From: Saccharum officinarum
Taxonomy: Eukaryota; Streptophyta; Magnoliopsida; Poales; Poaceae
Reading direction: 5' to 3'
DNA length: 64,000 nt
Assembly: GCA_020631735.1 (NCBI GenBank)
Contig: CM036231.1
Coordinates: 4,553,831-4,617,830, forward strand
Below are positions 9,910 through 21,975 of the stretch, one piece after another (within the stretch, counting starts at the first letter, position 1; each line of letters starts with the position of its first letter). The position numbers were made by a program, and so were the translations under genes. Under the pieces are notes generated by a model. The model was not told where the DNA came from and searched no databases. It saw only the letters and a program-made list of their open reading frames with translations.

Positions 9910-10387
9910 AGAAGGAAGCCTAAAGAGGCACTGTACAAACTTGAAACTTAAATCTGTACATGATCAGCAAGAATGAGAGAGAAACGAGCCCATGGGGGAG
10001 GGAAAAAAAACCCAGTCACTCGAGGTCAAAAGCGATGCAACAGAGTAACTAAGTGTTTTCCTCTTGCCGTTGCCTAAAGATTGGCCTCATCTCTGATCTT
10101 TTGTAGGATTTGGTGGTTTGGGATCTCTTTGTGCTACTTGAAGATCCTTGCATTTCTTTCTTTCCATACCTCTAACACACCAAAAGACGATAGAATGTAA
10201 TCCACATCTAGCAACTGAAGGGGTGCGGTCCATGTTATCCCACCAGTTTTGCATTGAGTCGCTTGGAGCCCATGCACAAAGATCGTAGCTGCACACATTG
10301 CCCAACCAACACATCCCAAATACGCCTAGTGAAGCAGCATTCTTTGAAAAGGTGGATGCCAGATTCCTTGGTACATCGACATAGAGG
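9910..10387 (-). mobile_element. 5'-truncated L1-type LINE tail (copy 1 of 2)
   Basis: The minus strand encodes the last part of LINE ORF2: a zinc-binding segment (CRCTKESGIHLFKECCFTRR) followed in other frames by WAPSDSMQNWWDNMDRTPS and a GVLEVWKERNARIFK-like C-terminus. About 9915-10080 is its 3' noncoding region. A related copy lies at 21976-22418. The flanks carry an imperfect 16-bp direct repeat, 9894-9909 against 10388-10403 (13 of 16 identical, differences all transitions), that fits an old target-site duplication. Confidence 0.72.
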
Positions 10388-10403
10388 TGCTTGCTGCATT
10401 AAA

Positions 10404-10799
10404 CTGGTGTACCGGGGCAAATAGCCCTACGACGGGATGACATTCTCATTGAAGAAAAGGCCGGCATTCTCACCATATCTCCTCCTTATCATTACTGGTG
10501 GCTAGCAAGGAAACATTCCAGACCGTGTTGTTCATGATTGACAACACATTATTCCACATTCTTTACTTAAGATATTAGATTTTGCCTAATATTTTATTTA
10601 TTTTTTCTATTCCTCAAAATTTTAAAATATAAAAATTTCTCCTAATTATTGACTGTCCACGGTCATTCGTGAGCGTGAAATTTCTGCATATTATTAAGAA
10701 AAAAAAGATTGTGTTTCTTCTCCAAATAAAGACTTATGATGAGTGACTTCCAAATACTTATGAGCGACTAGACGGGTGAGTTGATGCAGTCACATTTTT
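10404..10799. other. no gene seen
   Basis: AT-rich spacer (10550-10640 especially). It ends at the poly(T) that marks the 3' end of the long LINE. Confidence 0.35.
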
Positions 10800-11099
10800 G
10801 GAAAGACTGAGCTTTTTTAGAAAAGGGAATATATTAATATCCCAGCTTCTGCATCGATCAGTGCATATGGCTGTTCCTTATTACACACGGTAACAAAACG
10901 TTCCAGGGAATCTCAAACACAAAGTTTTGCGCCATAAAAGGAAGAAAATCAACACCACTACTAGGAATCAAGTCTATTTCTAAAGCTCTAGCCATGTCTT
11001 GCAAACACTTTCATCGCGACCGTTTCAATGGTTCTGCACCCCATTTTCACTAAATGGCAATCCTCTTCCTTCTAAGATGGAGATGCAACTTTATCAAAC

Positions 11100-14000
11100 A
11101 ATATGTCATTTCAAGTTAACCAAATCGCCCAACAAATTGCACTTACACCCACAAGAATATGAGATTTTAGTTTCCTATCTATCCCTTCCAACCACCCTGT
11201 AAATATATTGTGTACACTAGTTGGTGGTAAAAGATTAGAAGAAACCTGAATAATTCGCCAAATAAACTTAGCAAAGTGACATTCAAAAAGATGTTGTATA
11301 GATTCGTTCGAATAACAGAAACAACAATTCCGATCTCCTTGCCACTGCCGTCTTGCTAGATTATCTTTGGTTAGAATTACTCCCTTGTACAAGTACCACA
11401 TGAAGACTTTGATTTTTAGAGGTAATTTTAGTTTTCAAATGAAAGTGTTATAAGGTATGGCTTCTGCTCCTAATAAAACTCTATACATGGACTTGACAGA
11501 AAACACCCCATTCTGATGTAACCCCCACACAAAGCGGTCTCTCTGATTTGTTAGTTGTACATTTGCTACCATAGCTACCACATTGTACCATGCTTGCAAA
11601 TTAGCACCCATCAGAGATCTCCTGAAGGCTACATTCAACGGTGTCGTAGACAACACTGAACTTACAGATGCATTTTTTCTTCTCACAATGTTATAAAGTG
11701 CGAGAAAGAGCGACTTGAGTGGTCGCGATCTTATCCACGAGTCCTCCTAAAATCGTGCTTGAGACCTATCACCTAGATCAAACTTGCCCAATGAGAGAAA
11801 CTCCCCTTTGACATTCATAAGGCCAGCCCAAAACTAAAAATCCCCAGGCATGTATTAAACCTGTGTCAAACTTTTATCCCTTAGATATTTATTCCTAAGC
11901 AGTTGTTGCTATACCCTGTCTCCATTCAATAATTTAAACAACCATTTGCTCAGTAGGCACTTATTGTGAACCTCTAAGTTAAGAACTCTCAATCCACCTT
12001 GGTCTTTTGGTGTGCAAAAACTACCTTCCACTTAGTCAATCTATATTTTTTCTAATGTTCATCACTCTGCCAGAAAAACCGTGATCTATAGTAGTCCAGT
12101 TTCTTCAAAACACTTCTCAGGATTTCGAAAAAGGATAGCATGAACATAGGGAGGCTACTCAAAATAGAATTAATTAACACAAGCCTCCCTCCTACTGACA
12201 ACATGTTACTCCTCCAGCAGTTAAGTCTCTTTTGAAATCTTTTCTCAACATGTTTCCAGTCCTTATTCAAATATTTTTCTATGGTGCATAGGAATTCCTA
12301 GATATCTAAACGGAATTGATCCTACATTACACCAAAAAATTTGTGCATATTCAAATTGATTGGCTTTGGCCGCACCATAACAGAATAATTCACTTTTATG
12401 GAAGTTGATCTTGAGTCCTGATAATTGTTCAAAAGCACAAAGTAAGAGCTTCATATTTTTGGCCCTCTCTAGATCATTATCCATAAAAATAATTGTATCA
12501 TACGCATACTGAAGGACTGACGGTCCCTCATCTACCAAATGCGGAACAACCCCTTTGATTTGTTCAGCCTCTTTAGCTCTTGAAATAAGGACAACCAACA
12601 TGTCTACCACTATATTAAACAAGATCGGCGATAAGGGATCCCCTTGACGTACCCCTTTTTTTGTTTGAAAATCATAGCCTATATTATCATTGACTTTTAC
12701 CGCAACACTCCCTCTAGAAATGACTTTTGAAATCCAATCACACCAAGTTGAAGATAACCCTTTCATTCTAAGAACTTGTTGTATGAAGGACCACTTTAGT
12801 TTATCATAAGCCTTTTCAAAGTCTAATTTTAAAATGACACCATCTTGATTTTTCCTATGTAACTCATGAATTGTTTCATGCAAGATTACAACACCTTCCA
12901 TTATATAGCGGCCTAGAATGAAAGTCGTCTGAGTTGGGCTTATTAGTTTGTCTGCCACTTTCAATAATCTATTATTTAACACTTTCATAAAAATGTTAAA
13001 GCTCACATTTAAGAGGCAAATTGGTCTGTACTGTTGAATCCTGACCGCATCAAAAACCTTTGGTAATAAAGTAAGTACCCCAAAGTTTAGACTATGAATA
13101 GGCAATCTCTCAGCATGGAATTCATGAAAAAGCCTCATCAAATCCGGTTTCATAATCTCCTAAAAGAATTGGTAGAATTCCGCGGGAAAACCATCCGGGC
13201 CCGGTGCCTTGTTATGTTCCATGTCATAGATTGCCATTTTAATCTCTTTCTCACTGAATGGAGCCATCAATACTTGATTCTCCTCCTCCGATACTTAGGG
13301 TATGTCATACCTCAAGGTCTCGTCCATTGAGAAAGAATTTTGTATATGAGGTCCAAACAGTCCTTTATAGTATTCAGTTATAAAATTTTTCAGGTTCGCA
13401 TCTCCAACAATAATTCCTTGTTCCTGTTCTAACTGCACAATTTTTGTTTTCCTATGCCTCTCATTTGCCATCGAGTGAAAATACTTAGTATTATCATCCC
13501 CTTGCAGTAACCTTGTTGCTTTTGATCGTTGGAGCCAGTAAATCTCCTCTTCTCTCAGCAACTTAGTTAACTGCCCTTTGAGATGATATCTGAGGTCTTC
13601 CTCTTGCGATGACAATAGGAATGTTTCTGCCTTTCTGTCTAAGACATCTATCTTGGTTAAAAGGTTAGATTTATGGTTTTTGTTTTGTGACACTAAATTT
13701 CTTGCCCATCCTCTAAGGAAACGTCGCAACCTTCTTATTTTATTTTGCCACCGTTCCATAAGAGACCGCCCCCTATTCTCAGATTCCCAAACCTCCTTCA
13801 CTAGGTCAAAGAAACCATCTCTAATTAGCCATCCCAGTTCAAATTTAAAATTCCTAGCATTGCCCCTATGAGATGGTTCCCCCCGTCTAGCAAGAGTGGT
13901 GTGTGGTCAGAGATTTCTCGGGTGAGTGTCTGAACGGAAGCTAGCGGAAATTTTTTCTCCCAATCTGTTGTTATCAAAATATGATCTAACTTTTCATAAG

Positions 14001-14577
14001 TAGGCACCTCTGCATAATTAGCCCACGTCTATTTTCTCCCCGTTATCTCTAACTCTCTTAAATTCAACGTTTCAATAATGGCATTAAACAAAAGTGGTCA
14101 CTTGTTATTAAATCTTGAATTGTTTTTTTGGATGGATTCCTGATAATATTGAAATCTCCGCCTACTAAGAAAGGTAGATCCCCACAGCTAGTACAGGCTC
14201 GTACTAGCTCTGATAAAAAATGTTCTTTGTGCTCCTCTTGTGCTGCCCCATACACAGATAAAAGGGCCCAACGGAAACCATCTCTTTTATTTTTTAGGAC
14301 AAACTTAATAAAGTAATCTCCATCCACAATATTCTCTATCTCAAAACAACCTTAATTTATCTCCATTAGCATCCCCCGACATACCTCGAGGGCTCCGCCA
14401 ATGCCATACAAAATCAGCCCCCGCACAAAAATTTTCCAGACACTGAGTCGAAAAACTACTTTTGTTGGTTTCTAATAGAGCTATGAAATCAAGTTTATTA
14501 TCCTCGGCCACATCATGTAAGAACGTATGTTTAGCTAAATCTCGCAACCCTCTACAATTCCAAAAAATACCTTTCAT
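11100..14577 (-). pseudogene. LINE ORF2: endonuclease, reverse transcriptase, zf-RVT (disrupted)
   Basis: ORF2 starts at ATG 14577-14575 with MKGIFWNCRGLRDL, the opening of an apurinic-type endonuclease. LDFIALLETNK and, after a frameshift near 14340, LPFLVGGDFNIIR and ISDHTPLLLD carry its catalytic motifs. The linker (13801-13295) leads to the RT (13153-12263) with FGVLTLLPK, YRPICLLNV, LKLDFEKAYD, VRQGDPLSPILFN and GLKINFHKSE. The catalytic box reads YAYDT (residue 218 of that segment, codon at 12502-12500) where the family has YADDT, so a metal-binding Asp is lost. The RT tail (12270-12052) and zf-RVT (11686-11111, CCFCYSNESIQHLFEC) follow in shifted frames. It would nick DNA and prime reverse transcription if intact; this copy cannot. 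Confidence 0.88.
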
Positions 14578-17500
14578 TAGAACACAATTTTTTTCTTTGC
14601 CGCTGTATTCTTATTGAGGGACTTCTTTTTCTTTTTAATTCTTGCCACCTTGATGGGCACGTCTACAAGTGTTCCATCAAGGTCCGCACTATTATCGTCC
14701 ATCACCTCCTCCGTTAAGTCGCCACAGAGTCGACTTAGAGTGGAGATGTCAAGATCGATCTCATCCTCCTCAATACCTGTTTCAATCTCATTTTTGTTTA
14801 GAAGATTAGAAGGTTTGGATCTGTCTCTCTCAATATCTTTGATTAAAGCTACAGACTCGAGAATTAAATTTTCTTTATCACCCAAACTGATGCCCACTCC
14901 CTCTAAGTTTTTCTCAATATGATCATTAGAAAAAGAACAAACTGAATTTACAAAAGTCTCACCTTGGGTTTCCTCGAGGTTTTTGATAGCCACTCTTTTC
15001 TCAGCCTTCTGAAGAGAGTCTACATCCGCCACGTCTGCATTCCTCTTGCTGCGCCGCACTGGAGTAAGCTCTCCATCTGACAGTACCGCCATCGTCATCA
15101 CACTTCCCCATTCTTTTTTTAGACCACCATCAGCTGCGACCCCTGACTCAATCATGGCATCAAGAAGAGCACCAAGGTGTTGTGCACCATCTGCAACCTT
15201 TCCTTCTGTTGCCCCATCGAGCTGCCCCACCGAAACCTCCATCTGAACATCATTATTTGCAATAAAGGGTTGCTTGAAAATTTCGTGCTGATCAAGAGCA
15301 GCTTCCAAAGTAGCCAGCATGGACATCTTCCCTAAGTTTTGATTTGCATCTCCGGTCTGAGCCGTCATCTCCATTGTGGGCTGCTGCGCCTGACCCAAGG
15401 AACCAGCCACCACCCTTGCCGCCACCATTGCCGTTGTCCCTGGCTTCCCGCTCACCTTGACTGGCTGCGAGGAACACTGTAACATACGTGCTGGTGCTGA
15501 CGAGGAAAGTGACGCCGCACTCCTAACCTCCACCAAGTGGCCCTTTTTGACTCCCACAAAGTCACGTGCTGCCTCACTGAGGTCATTCTCCTCACCAAGC
15601 AAATCATCCTCCGAGAGATCAATATCCATCTGTGCCTCAGGTGCTTTAGCTTCCTTGCCATTTATATTAGTGTTTTCTGCATTGTCCCCACTTGCATCTG
15701 ATAAAAAGATGGCCCCATTATTCTCATTCATCTCTGTATCCTTCGCTGCCCCAGTGCCATCATTTCCACCACTTTGATTATTCCAAATGCTCCGCAGCCC
15801 CACATTCGGTAGATACGGCTCCACTTGGAAGAGCAACTGAAAATACCTGTTACCTATGATAACATCAAGTTTGGTTGGGATCGCTTCGGGCTCTAGTACT
15901 GCCACAGCAAAACGCCCAAAACTGTTTGCTCTCGACGTCACCATGTCTACATCCTGAGTGACACCGAAAAGAGTTTTTAGTGCCCACAAAATGGCATATT
16001 CTTTCAAGATCGATTGTAGGTTCGACACTCTCATCCAAACCACAGGTAAGGCATGTCCAAAATACTCTTCATCTTCTTTGAATTCTTGAAATTTGAGTGT
16101 GACCCCTTCTTTCATTTCTGCATTGAACTTAGTCATCTTTGTAAGATCCCCTTTCGTAGGAAAAAGAACTTTGAACTCTAGATCGTTGTGCCGTTTTACT
16201 TCCCAATTGAAAGTATCCGAGACCAGCACACGCAAAAATGCCACCACCTCTTGTTCCGTCAATTTTTTTCCCGAAGTCGAGACTAAAGCCATTCTTGAAT
16301 CTCTCTTGGTTGGCTGGATTGGTGGATGTGGGATATAAAAACCAGCAAGAGCATCAGCTGCCTGACCAACCAACTGCGCTACTGGTATGGTCGGTGCTCT
16401 TACAGATTTCACAAAAAACAGTCACCGTGCATTCAGACATCAAATGACCCTTCACTCCACATCGCCTGCAAATCTTGGCAGTGACCGTCCTCTGGAAACT
16501 GTCCGTAGTACCCGGCCCAGTCATTGCTATTACCGAATTCTCAGCTTGCACACCACCTGCACCGGCAACCGAAGAGGATCCCTGCAAAATTTGGCTTGTT
16601 TGCTTGTCTCCCTTTGCTGCGCTAGGCTCAGACCCCACTACTCCTTTCCCTGTAATCTGCTGCTGAACCCCAATCTGGTGATGACCGGCTGTCTGCTGAG
16701 CACTAGGCTGCTGACCGGCTGCTTGCTCCAGTCCTACCCCGGGTTGTGAAGCTGCTGCTTGAACCATTGTACCCGACAAGACCGGGTTGATTTGAGAAAC
16801 ATGCTATGTCAGCTGTTGATTCGGCACCTGAGGGTTTTGATGCTGCTGAATCGAGCCTGGTGGTGGTACCCGTTGCTGGTTGTAACGTTGAAAGTTGCGG
16901 CTCTGTCGAAACCCTCCATTCCATCCTCGTGTACTGCTGCCGCCACCGTACCGTCCTCGACGTCCCCGATCGTACTCCCAACCGGGGCCGTAGTTCGGCG
17001 GGTAAGTCCCAAAGTTTGGGCTGAAGCGGGGGCCATTGTAGTTTGCGCCGTTGTCGTAGCCGTATCCGCTGCCCGGCCACCGCGCAAACCGCTGCCACCA
17101 CCTGTGCGCCCACCACCGCGCCCGGCTCTGTAGCCTCTTCCCCCAACGCCTGCGCCCTCAGTGCCGTTCCCTCCGCTGCCTACGCCATCCGCGCCTGCTG
17201 TCGCCATGCCTGCACTCACAGCCTGCGCATACGAAGGAGGAAACGTGTAGGGAGTGGCGGCTAGCGTTTTTTTTGTTTATTGCGGCGAGATCACAGTTAG
17301 CAAAGAGGAATCGGTCAGCGAGTTTTCCTCCACGGCACATGCAACGTCCGCGACCAATCTGCACGCAGGGCCCACGTTGGGCTTCGACAGAAGGCCCACC
17401 CGTCCCTACGATAATATCTGATCGGGATTGCAACGTAGAAACCGGATCGTAATCGTTTTGAATTTGAAATCGGGATTGTTGATCCGTTTGCAAGTTCGTC

Positions 17501-18191
17501 GGCGACGGAGAGGATGACAAGGCCTCGGCAAGAGTGTACCGCCGCCGTCCGCCTCTTCCCTTGATCACACAGTCCCCAAGGGTTAGCGCCGGTGACTTCC
17601 TTGGCCGCGGCAGCTTGCCCAGCCCAACCATGGTGTCGCCGTTGGCCGTGAGGCATGTATCAAGGCCCTCATGATATTACGAACCAGCTCAACCTTCGTG
17701 TTCTCCGTCGCCGGCGTTGTTCTCGCCTCAACTCGACGTTGGATGGACTGATCTTGCAGTGCTGCCTCTGCTTCAACCATGTCTTCCTTGGTAAAGCCAT
17801 GAACAGCAGCCTGCCTCACCAGGTCCGGCGTACTTGGCGAGAGGGAAACAACTTCTTCTTCGTCAGAATCCTCGTCTGTCAGCGCCCAAAACTTAGACTT
17901 GACACCGATGGGACGGAGGTCAGCCGCAGGATCAGGCGTATGCCGATACCCACGGTCACCGACGAGTTTCCACCCGCCGTCTTCATCCTGCGCCCCGTCC
18001 TGTTCCACCGGATCCCCAGAGATGCTCACCTTGGCTATACGAACCTGTTCCGTCACCCGTCGGCGATGACCTAGCACAGCTGGGATGCGAGGTCGCCGGG
18101 AGACGCGTGGTCGCCGGGGAAGTGGACTGGCATCCATGTTCCCCGTCAGGGTGTTGTCACCGGCGATCTGTTGCTTCAACTCTTGAAACAA
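14577..18191 (-). pseudogene. LINE ORF1: nucleic-acid-binding protein with CCHC knuckle (disrupted)
   Basis: The longest piece is a 611-codon open frame, 16412 down to the TAA at 14579-14577. Its N-terminal part holds a DUF4283-like domain (EVVAFLRVLVSDTFNWEV and VVWMRVSNLQSILKEYAILW) and its C-terminus is Lys-rich (KKKKKSLNKNTAAKKK). Upstream, in a frame shifted near 16400, lies the zinc knuckle ICRRCGVKGHLMSEC with FCEICKSTDHTS after it. Further upstream are a Gly/Arg-rich stretch (17220-16810) and the N-terminal part (18191-17583) with DGGWKLVGDRGYR and KSKFWALTDEDSDEEE. At least three frame changes separate the pieces. Plant LINE ORF1 proteins bind the element RNA. The terminal TAA overlaps the ORF2 ATG. 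Confidence 0.78.
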
Positions 18192-18318
18192 TTAATTATT
18201 GTAGCATTGTGTCTCGACCGTACCTAATTAACCTACCGGACAGGAGAGGCAGGGAATAGAGAACATCTATCGTTACGGTGACCGAGATTCACACCTCCGA
18301 TCACCCGGAAAGACCTGA

Positions 18319-18899
18319 AGTCTAGAAAGTAGTATAACCTTTGCCAAAGTCCAGAAGACTTTCATCTTCGCTGATAACTGATGGATGCTGACAAGGAGAG
18401 GGGAAAGGATAATGCGATGCAGTGAGAGCGTCAATTGATGTTGACATACACCAGGTTTCTAGTTTCAGAACCACATGGCCCAGGAGGCCAGGAGAGAGTT
18501 GCATGAGCGATAGACTTCAGTATGCTGAATTAATCGCTGATCATCTCGATCGTGTGTATGTCGTTGATGAAATAGACATTTTTAAGCTCAATTAGCAGGA
18601 ACTGTCGTTTTTATATTAAAATTAGAGAAAGCAATGAGGCCGAGGTCAAAACAAAATAAAAACAATAGAATAGAGCTTAACGGTAGCCACACCTTGCACT
18701 TCAAGGAAGAAAAGACAAAAGTTGGAAACATCGCATGCCGATATGACTGGCAGAACCTCACCAAGGTGCTTCGCTCCTGCGATCCACTAAGTGTGAGCTT
18801 CCACCTTGATTTTAGCTAGCAGTAAGGGAATTGATAGAGCTATTTCTGAAAAAATTAGGCGCTATGCTCCTTCCAGGAAAGAGAGTGAAAGGCCTCTAG
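18319..18899. other. no gene seen
   Basis: Short unrecognised open frames only. It leads into GC-rich sequence from about 18890. Confidence 0.35.
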
Positions 18900-21473
18900 C
18901 GGCAAGCCTGATTGACGGGCCATCTCCTATACGTGCCTATTTTTCTGAAAAACGGACGACCTCGCGCACAGGGAACCCGACCTCACGCACGGGAACCCGG
19001 CTGCCGGACGCGCCTGCCGGCACGGATGAGGATGACGGCGCTGTTCTCAATCAGGAACCGCGGGACCAGCGCGCGCTCCGGCGCTTCGACGAGGTGCGTT
19101 GCATCTACCCTGCCTTTTCGGTTCTTCCATTGCCCCCAGCGTGGGTGCTTTCTCTCTCCTCCCTCTCCGTGGAGGGACGTCGCCGCTACTGGCTGGAGGC
19201 CGCGCGCACGGAGGCGTGGGAAATTGTCGGTGCTGTCCAGTCGCGGAGGAGCCACAACGGTCGTTGGACGCGAGGCTGGATGTCACCGCTGCTGGCTGGT
19301 CATGCCTCGTGGAGGAGCCGCGACGTTCATGCCGAACGCCAGGAAGGAGGTGACCGCCGGCGATGTGCAGTGCAGCACCCTTACACCGCCGGTCAGCTCC
19401 TAGAGAAATTGCCTGCAAGGTTTGTGCTCATTCCTTGTCTCCTCTTTTGATCTCCATCCACAAGTTCCTGCTTCAAAATTCCTATTTTCCCCACATCTAA
19501 TCCAGTCACAACACCATAAACTGAATTTATCGATGAACAAATCTCGATTCAGAACTAAAGTGTGCTACTGTTAGTAGGTCTATTTTATGCAGAACCCGTG
19601 TCCTCAAGATCACGATCAGAGAAGTGTGCTACTATTATTCAGACTTGGCATTGTACTTCCATCCAGGGCTGAGTAAATTAGTTGAGCAAGTTAGTTCCGG
19701 TTTCAAAATTCAGTCTCTTGGGTATCTATATTTCATATGAATGTCATTTACATGATGTAATTGTAATGTATTTAGCATTGTGTAAGGATTTCTCTTGTGT
19801 TCTGCCAATCGACATTAACCTGTTTATTATACTGTACAATTGTCTGGAGAAAAAGTTACTGCTGTTGAGCAAGGCTAGTGCAGGATACTGAAGTTTGTCA
19901 GTTTGATAATTGTTCGAAAAAGTTGTTTCAGGGACCTGCCTGAATATTGTGATGCATATGAACAATAACCACAAATGTAGCAATGTTTCTTTAGGCATCT
20001 CTTTAATTCTATTCTATTGTCTGAAATTATGTCTTATCTATCTGCCAGGGATGAACAGGACGGATTCATTTACTGGAGATCACAGTGCCCAATTGCTATA
20101 GTGAAAGTCCTTCAATCTCTGCAGTTAGTCTCTATCCTGATATTTCCATAAAGTAGGCCCTTCTTATGATAATGATTTAGATGTACTATTGTTTTTCATT
20201 AAAATATATCTACTGAACTTGCCTATGTAACATGTGCTAAACATAAACTCTGTTGCACCTGTATCTTCTTTCCTATAAATCTATGGCTACTGGTTCATAC
20301 CAGTAGTAGATAAGATAACTGAAATTTCTCTCAAGTTACATTAACAGCCATGTAAAAATTGTGATTAAAACTTATGATCTTTTCTCTATCACTAGGGATG
20401 CAAAGAAAAAATTCCATGAGAATTGGCAGCTGTCTTGGATACACTGAGAAGAAATTGTAGGAAATTGGAGAGTTGTAGACCATTAGGTTAATTTCAGGCG
20501 GTTTAAGATAGGTAAAAATTAAATCTGCTTTAGATTGGTGATTATTTTGTGAAACAGGTGGTTTATGCACATTTTCTCTCGTGTGTTCTGAGATCATTCG
20601 ATTAGCATAACAACAAAGCATTTACCATGACAAGGTTTCTCACTAATCACAAACGAACAATAATACAGTTTAGTGCATATAAATTTGTGTTCTAGATACA
20701 TTTATATGAATAGAACTGCAGATAGGAAGATAATGGCTGCAAATAGAACAGCACATACTGGCATCTCACTTTGATGTAACCTTGCCTAAATGCAACACTC
20801 TGGGGCAACGTATTGGCTAAATGGAACCTTTCAAATGATGCTGACCCTCCCTCCTCTCTGTATGATTGGCACGGTTAGATGCAACGCTCATGGTAAATTG
20901 TATTCGGTTAGGAAGGGTCTTATGTGGTGACATCATGACTAATTTCTCATGCTTCGGTGATAGTGAGCTTTGAACTGGTTTGACATGAGAAAAGCAAGGT
21001 GGCATGGAATCTTTTGAACGAGTAAAGTATTTGGGAAAATAATTTGATCTTCGTGATCTTGGTTTAGCTTGATACATATCTATATAATGATTACAAAAAT
21101 TAATGCTTGATCGATTTCTATTGAATAAATGCTAACTAATCTGTAATGGTTTTCAGACGAGCCACCATCATATGCTTGCTATGTTGTGGATGGAACGGAA
21201 CATCAGATCGCCAGTTTAACAAGGGTAACATGACATAATATTGGGTTGCTTGCTTCCTTGCTTCTCTTGTTTAATTTCTACATTATTGGCTATCACCAGG
21301 ACGATGATGTAGGGCTTCTATTATTTGTAATTATATGCTAATTGGTTCAGCATATTAATTGTTCAGAGCTGATTTCGTTGAATCTATGCAACCAGGTGGT
21401 TGCTTCAGATGTGAGTTGTCACATGAGGCTACCGAGTGAAGATTGTGATTTGGCCAAAGCAACAATACTACAG
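18900..21473 (+). other. exon-like blocks of an unrecognised gene or captured gene fragment
   Basis: A GC-rich block (18950-19420) changes abruptly to AT-rich DNA dotted with plausible plant exons. The first block can end at AG|GTTTGT near 19420 (frame TAGQLLEKLPAR). Later blocks after good acceptors are: DLPEY after TTTCAG (about 19931); DEQDGFIYWRSQCPIAI after TGCCAG (about 20049); DEPPSYACYVVDGTEHQIAS after TTTCAG (about 21157); VVASDVSCHMRLPSEDCDLA then KATILQ between ACCAG and a donor at 21474. The composition shift, acceptors and clean frames support a spliced gene, but I recognise no domain, the exons do not join into one proven frame, and no 3' end was found. It may be a captured or decayed fragment. 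Confidence 0.35.
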
Positions 21474-21673
21474 GTAATCTATAAGTTTCTAAACCGTGGT
21501 TTATATATTTTTAAGTCTTTGATTTTATGCAAGACACGACAGCTATTTGAAGCAATGATAATTTGGACTGCGTGTAATCTATAAGTTTCTAAACCGTGGT
21601 TTATATATTTTTAAGTCTTTGATTTTATGCAAGACAAGACAGCTATTTGAAGCAATGATAATTTGGACTGCGT
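21474..21673. repeat. 100-bp perfect-register tandem duplication
   Basis: 21474-21573 is followed directly by a copy at 21574-21673. The unit is exactly 100 bases and I see one internal mismatch (c at 21537, a at 21637) plus divergence in the last few bases. The unit starts at the GT of the last exon-like block, so the duplicate lies within the presumed intron. Such low divergence indicates a recent event. Confidence 0.9.
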
Positions 21674-21975
21674 TAAACATGCGAGGCTACGTAGAAGAGA
21701 AATATACTCTATGTTGTGTTGTCTCAATAGTTTGCATTGTATTAATAAAGAAAAAAATTGTTCACAGATGCATCTTGGAAAACTTATGTGGAATTGACCG
21801 TTCATCGTACCATGATTTGATATATATTAGACTATTAATAATTTTATGGTTTGATAACTTTTATTAGTTTATATATTTATTATTATATATAAGTCTAATA
21901 TTGCTATTCTTTTATTTATATATGAATTTTTTTAGACACGTGCGTGTCGCATGTGCATTTTCACTAGTTTTAAAA
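21674..21975. other. AT-rich DNA, no gene seen
   Basis: 21820-21910 is strongly AT-rich (TATATTAT words). The segment ends where the second copy of the LINE tail begins. Confidence 0.4.

Larger units (their letters stand above)
10811..18306 (-). mobile_element. nearly full-length L1-type LINE, inactivated
   Basis: About 7.5 kb on the minus strand shows the whole plant L1 plan: 5' region, ORF1 with a CCHC knuckle, then ORF2 with endonuclease, reverse transcriptase and zinc-binding regions, and a 3' end closing in a short A tail (plus-strand TTTTTT at 10813-10818). The flanks GGAAAGACTGA (10800-10810) and GGAAAGACCTGA (18307-18318) differ by one inserted base and are a plausible target-site duplication. 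If so, the element is complete at its 5' end. Many frameshifts and stops plus a mutated RT catalytic site make it inactive. The two ORFs overlap by TAATG at 14579-14575. Confidence 0.85.

Noticed and set aside
14614..17133. Plus-strand Ser/Pro-rich open frames opposite the LINE
   Set aside because: These are shadows of LINE ORF1 codons on the other strand.
20817..21077. 86-codon minus-strand frame
   Set aside because: No recognisable motif. It sits in the AT-rich stretch between exon-like blocks on the other strand.
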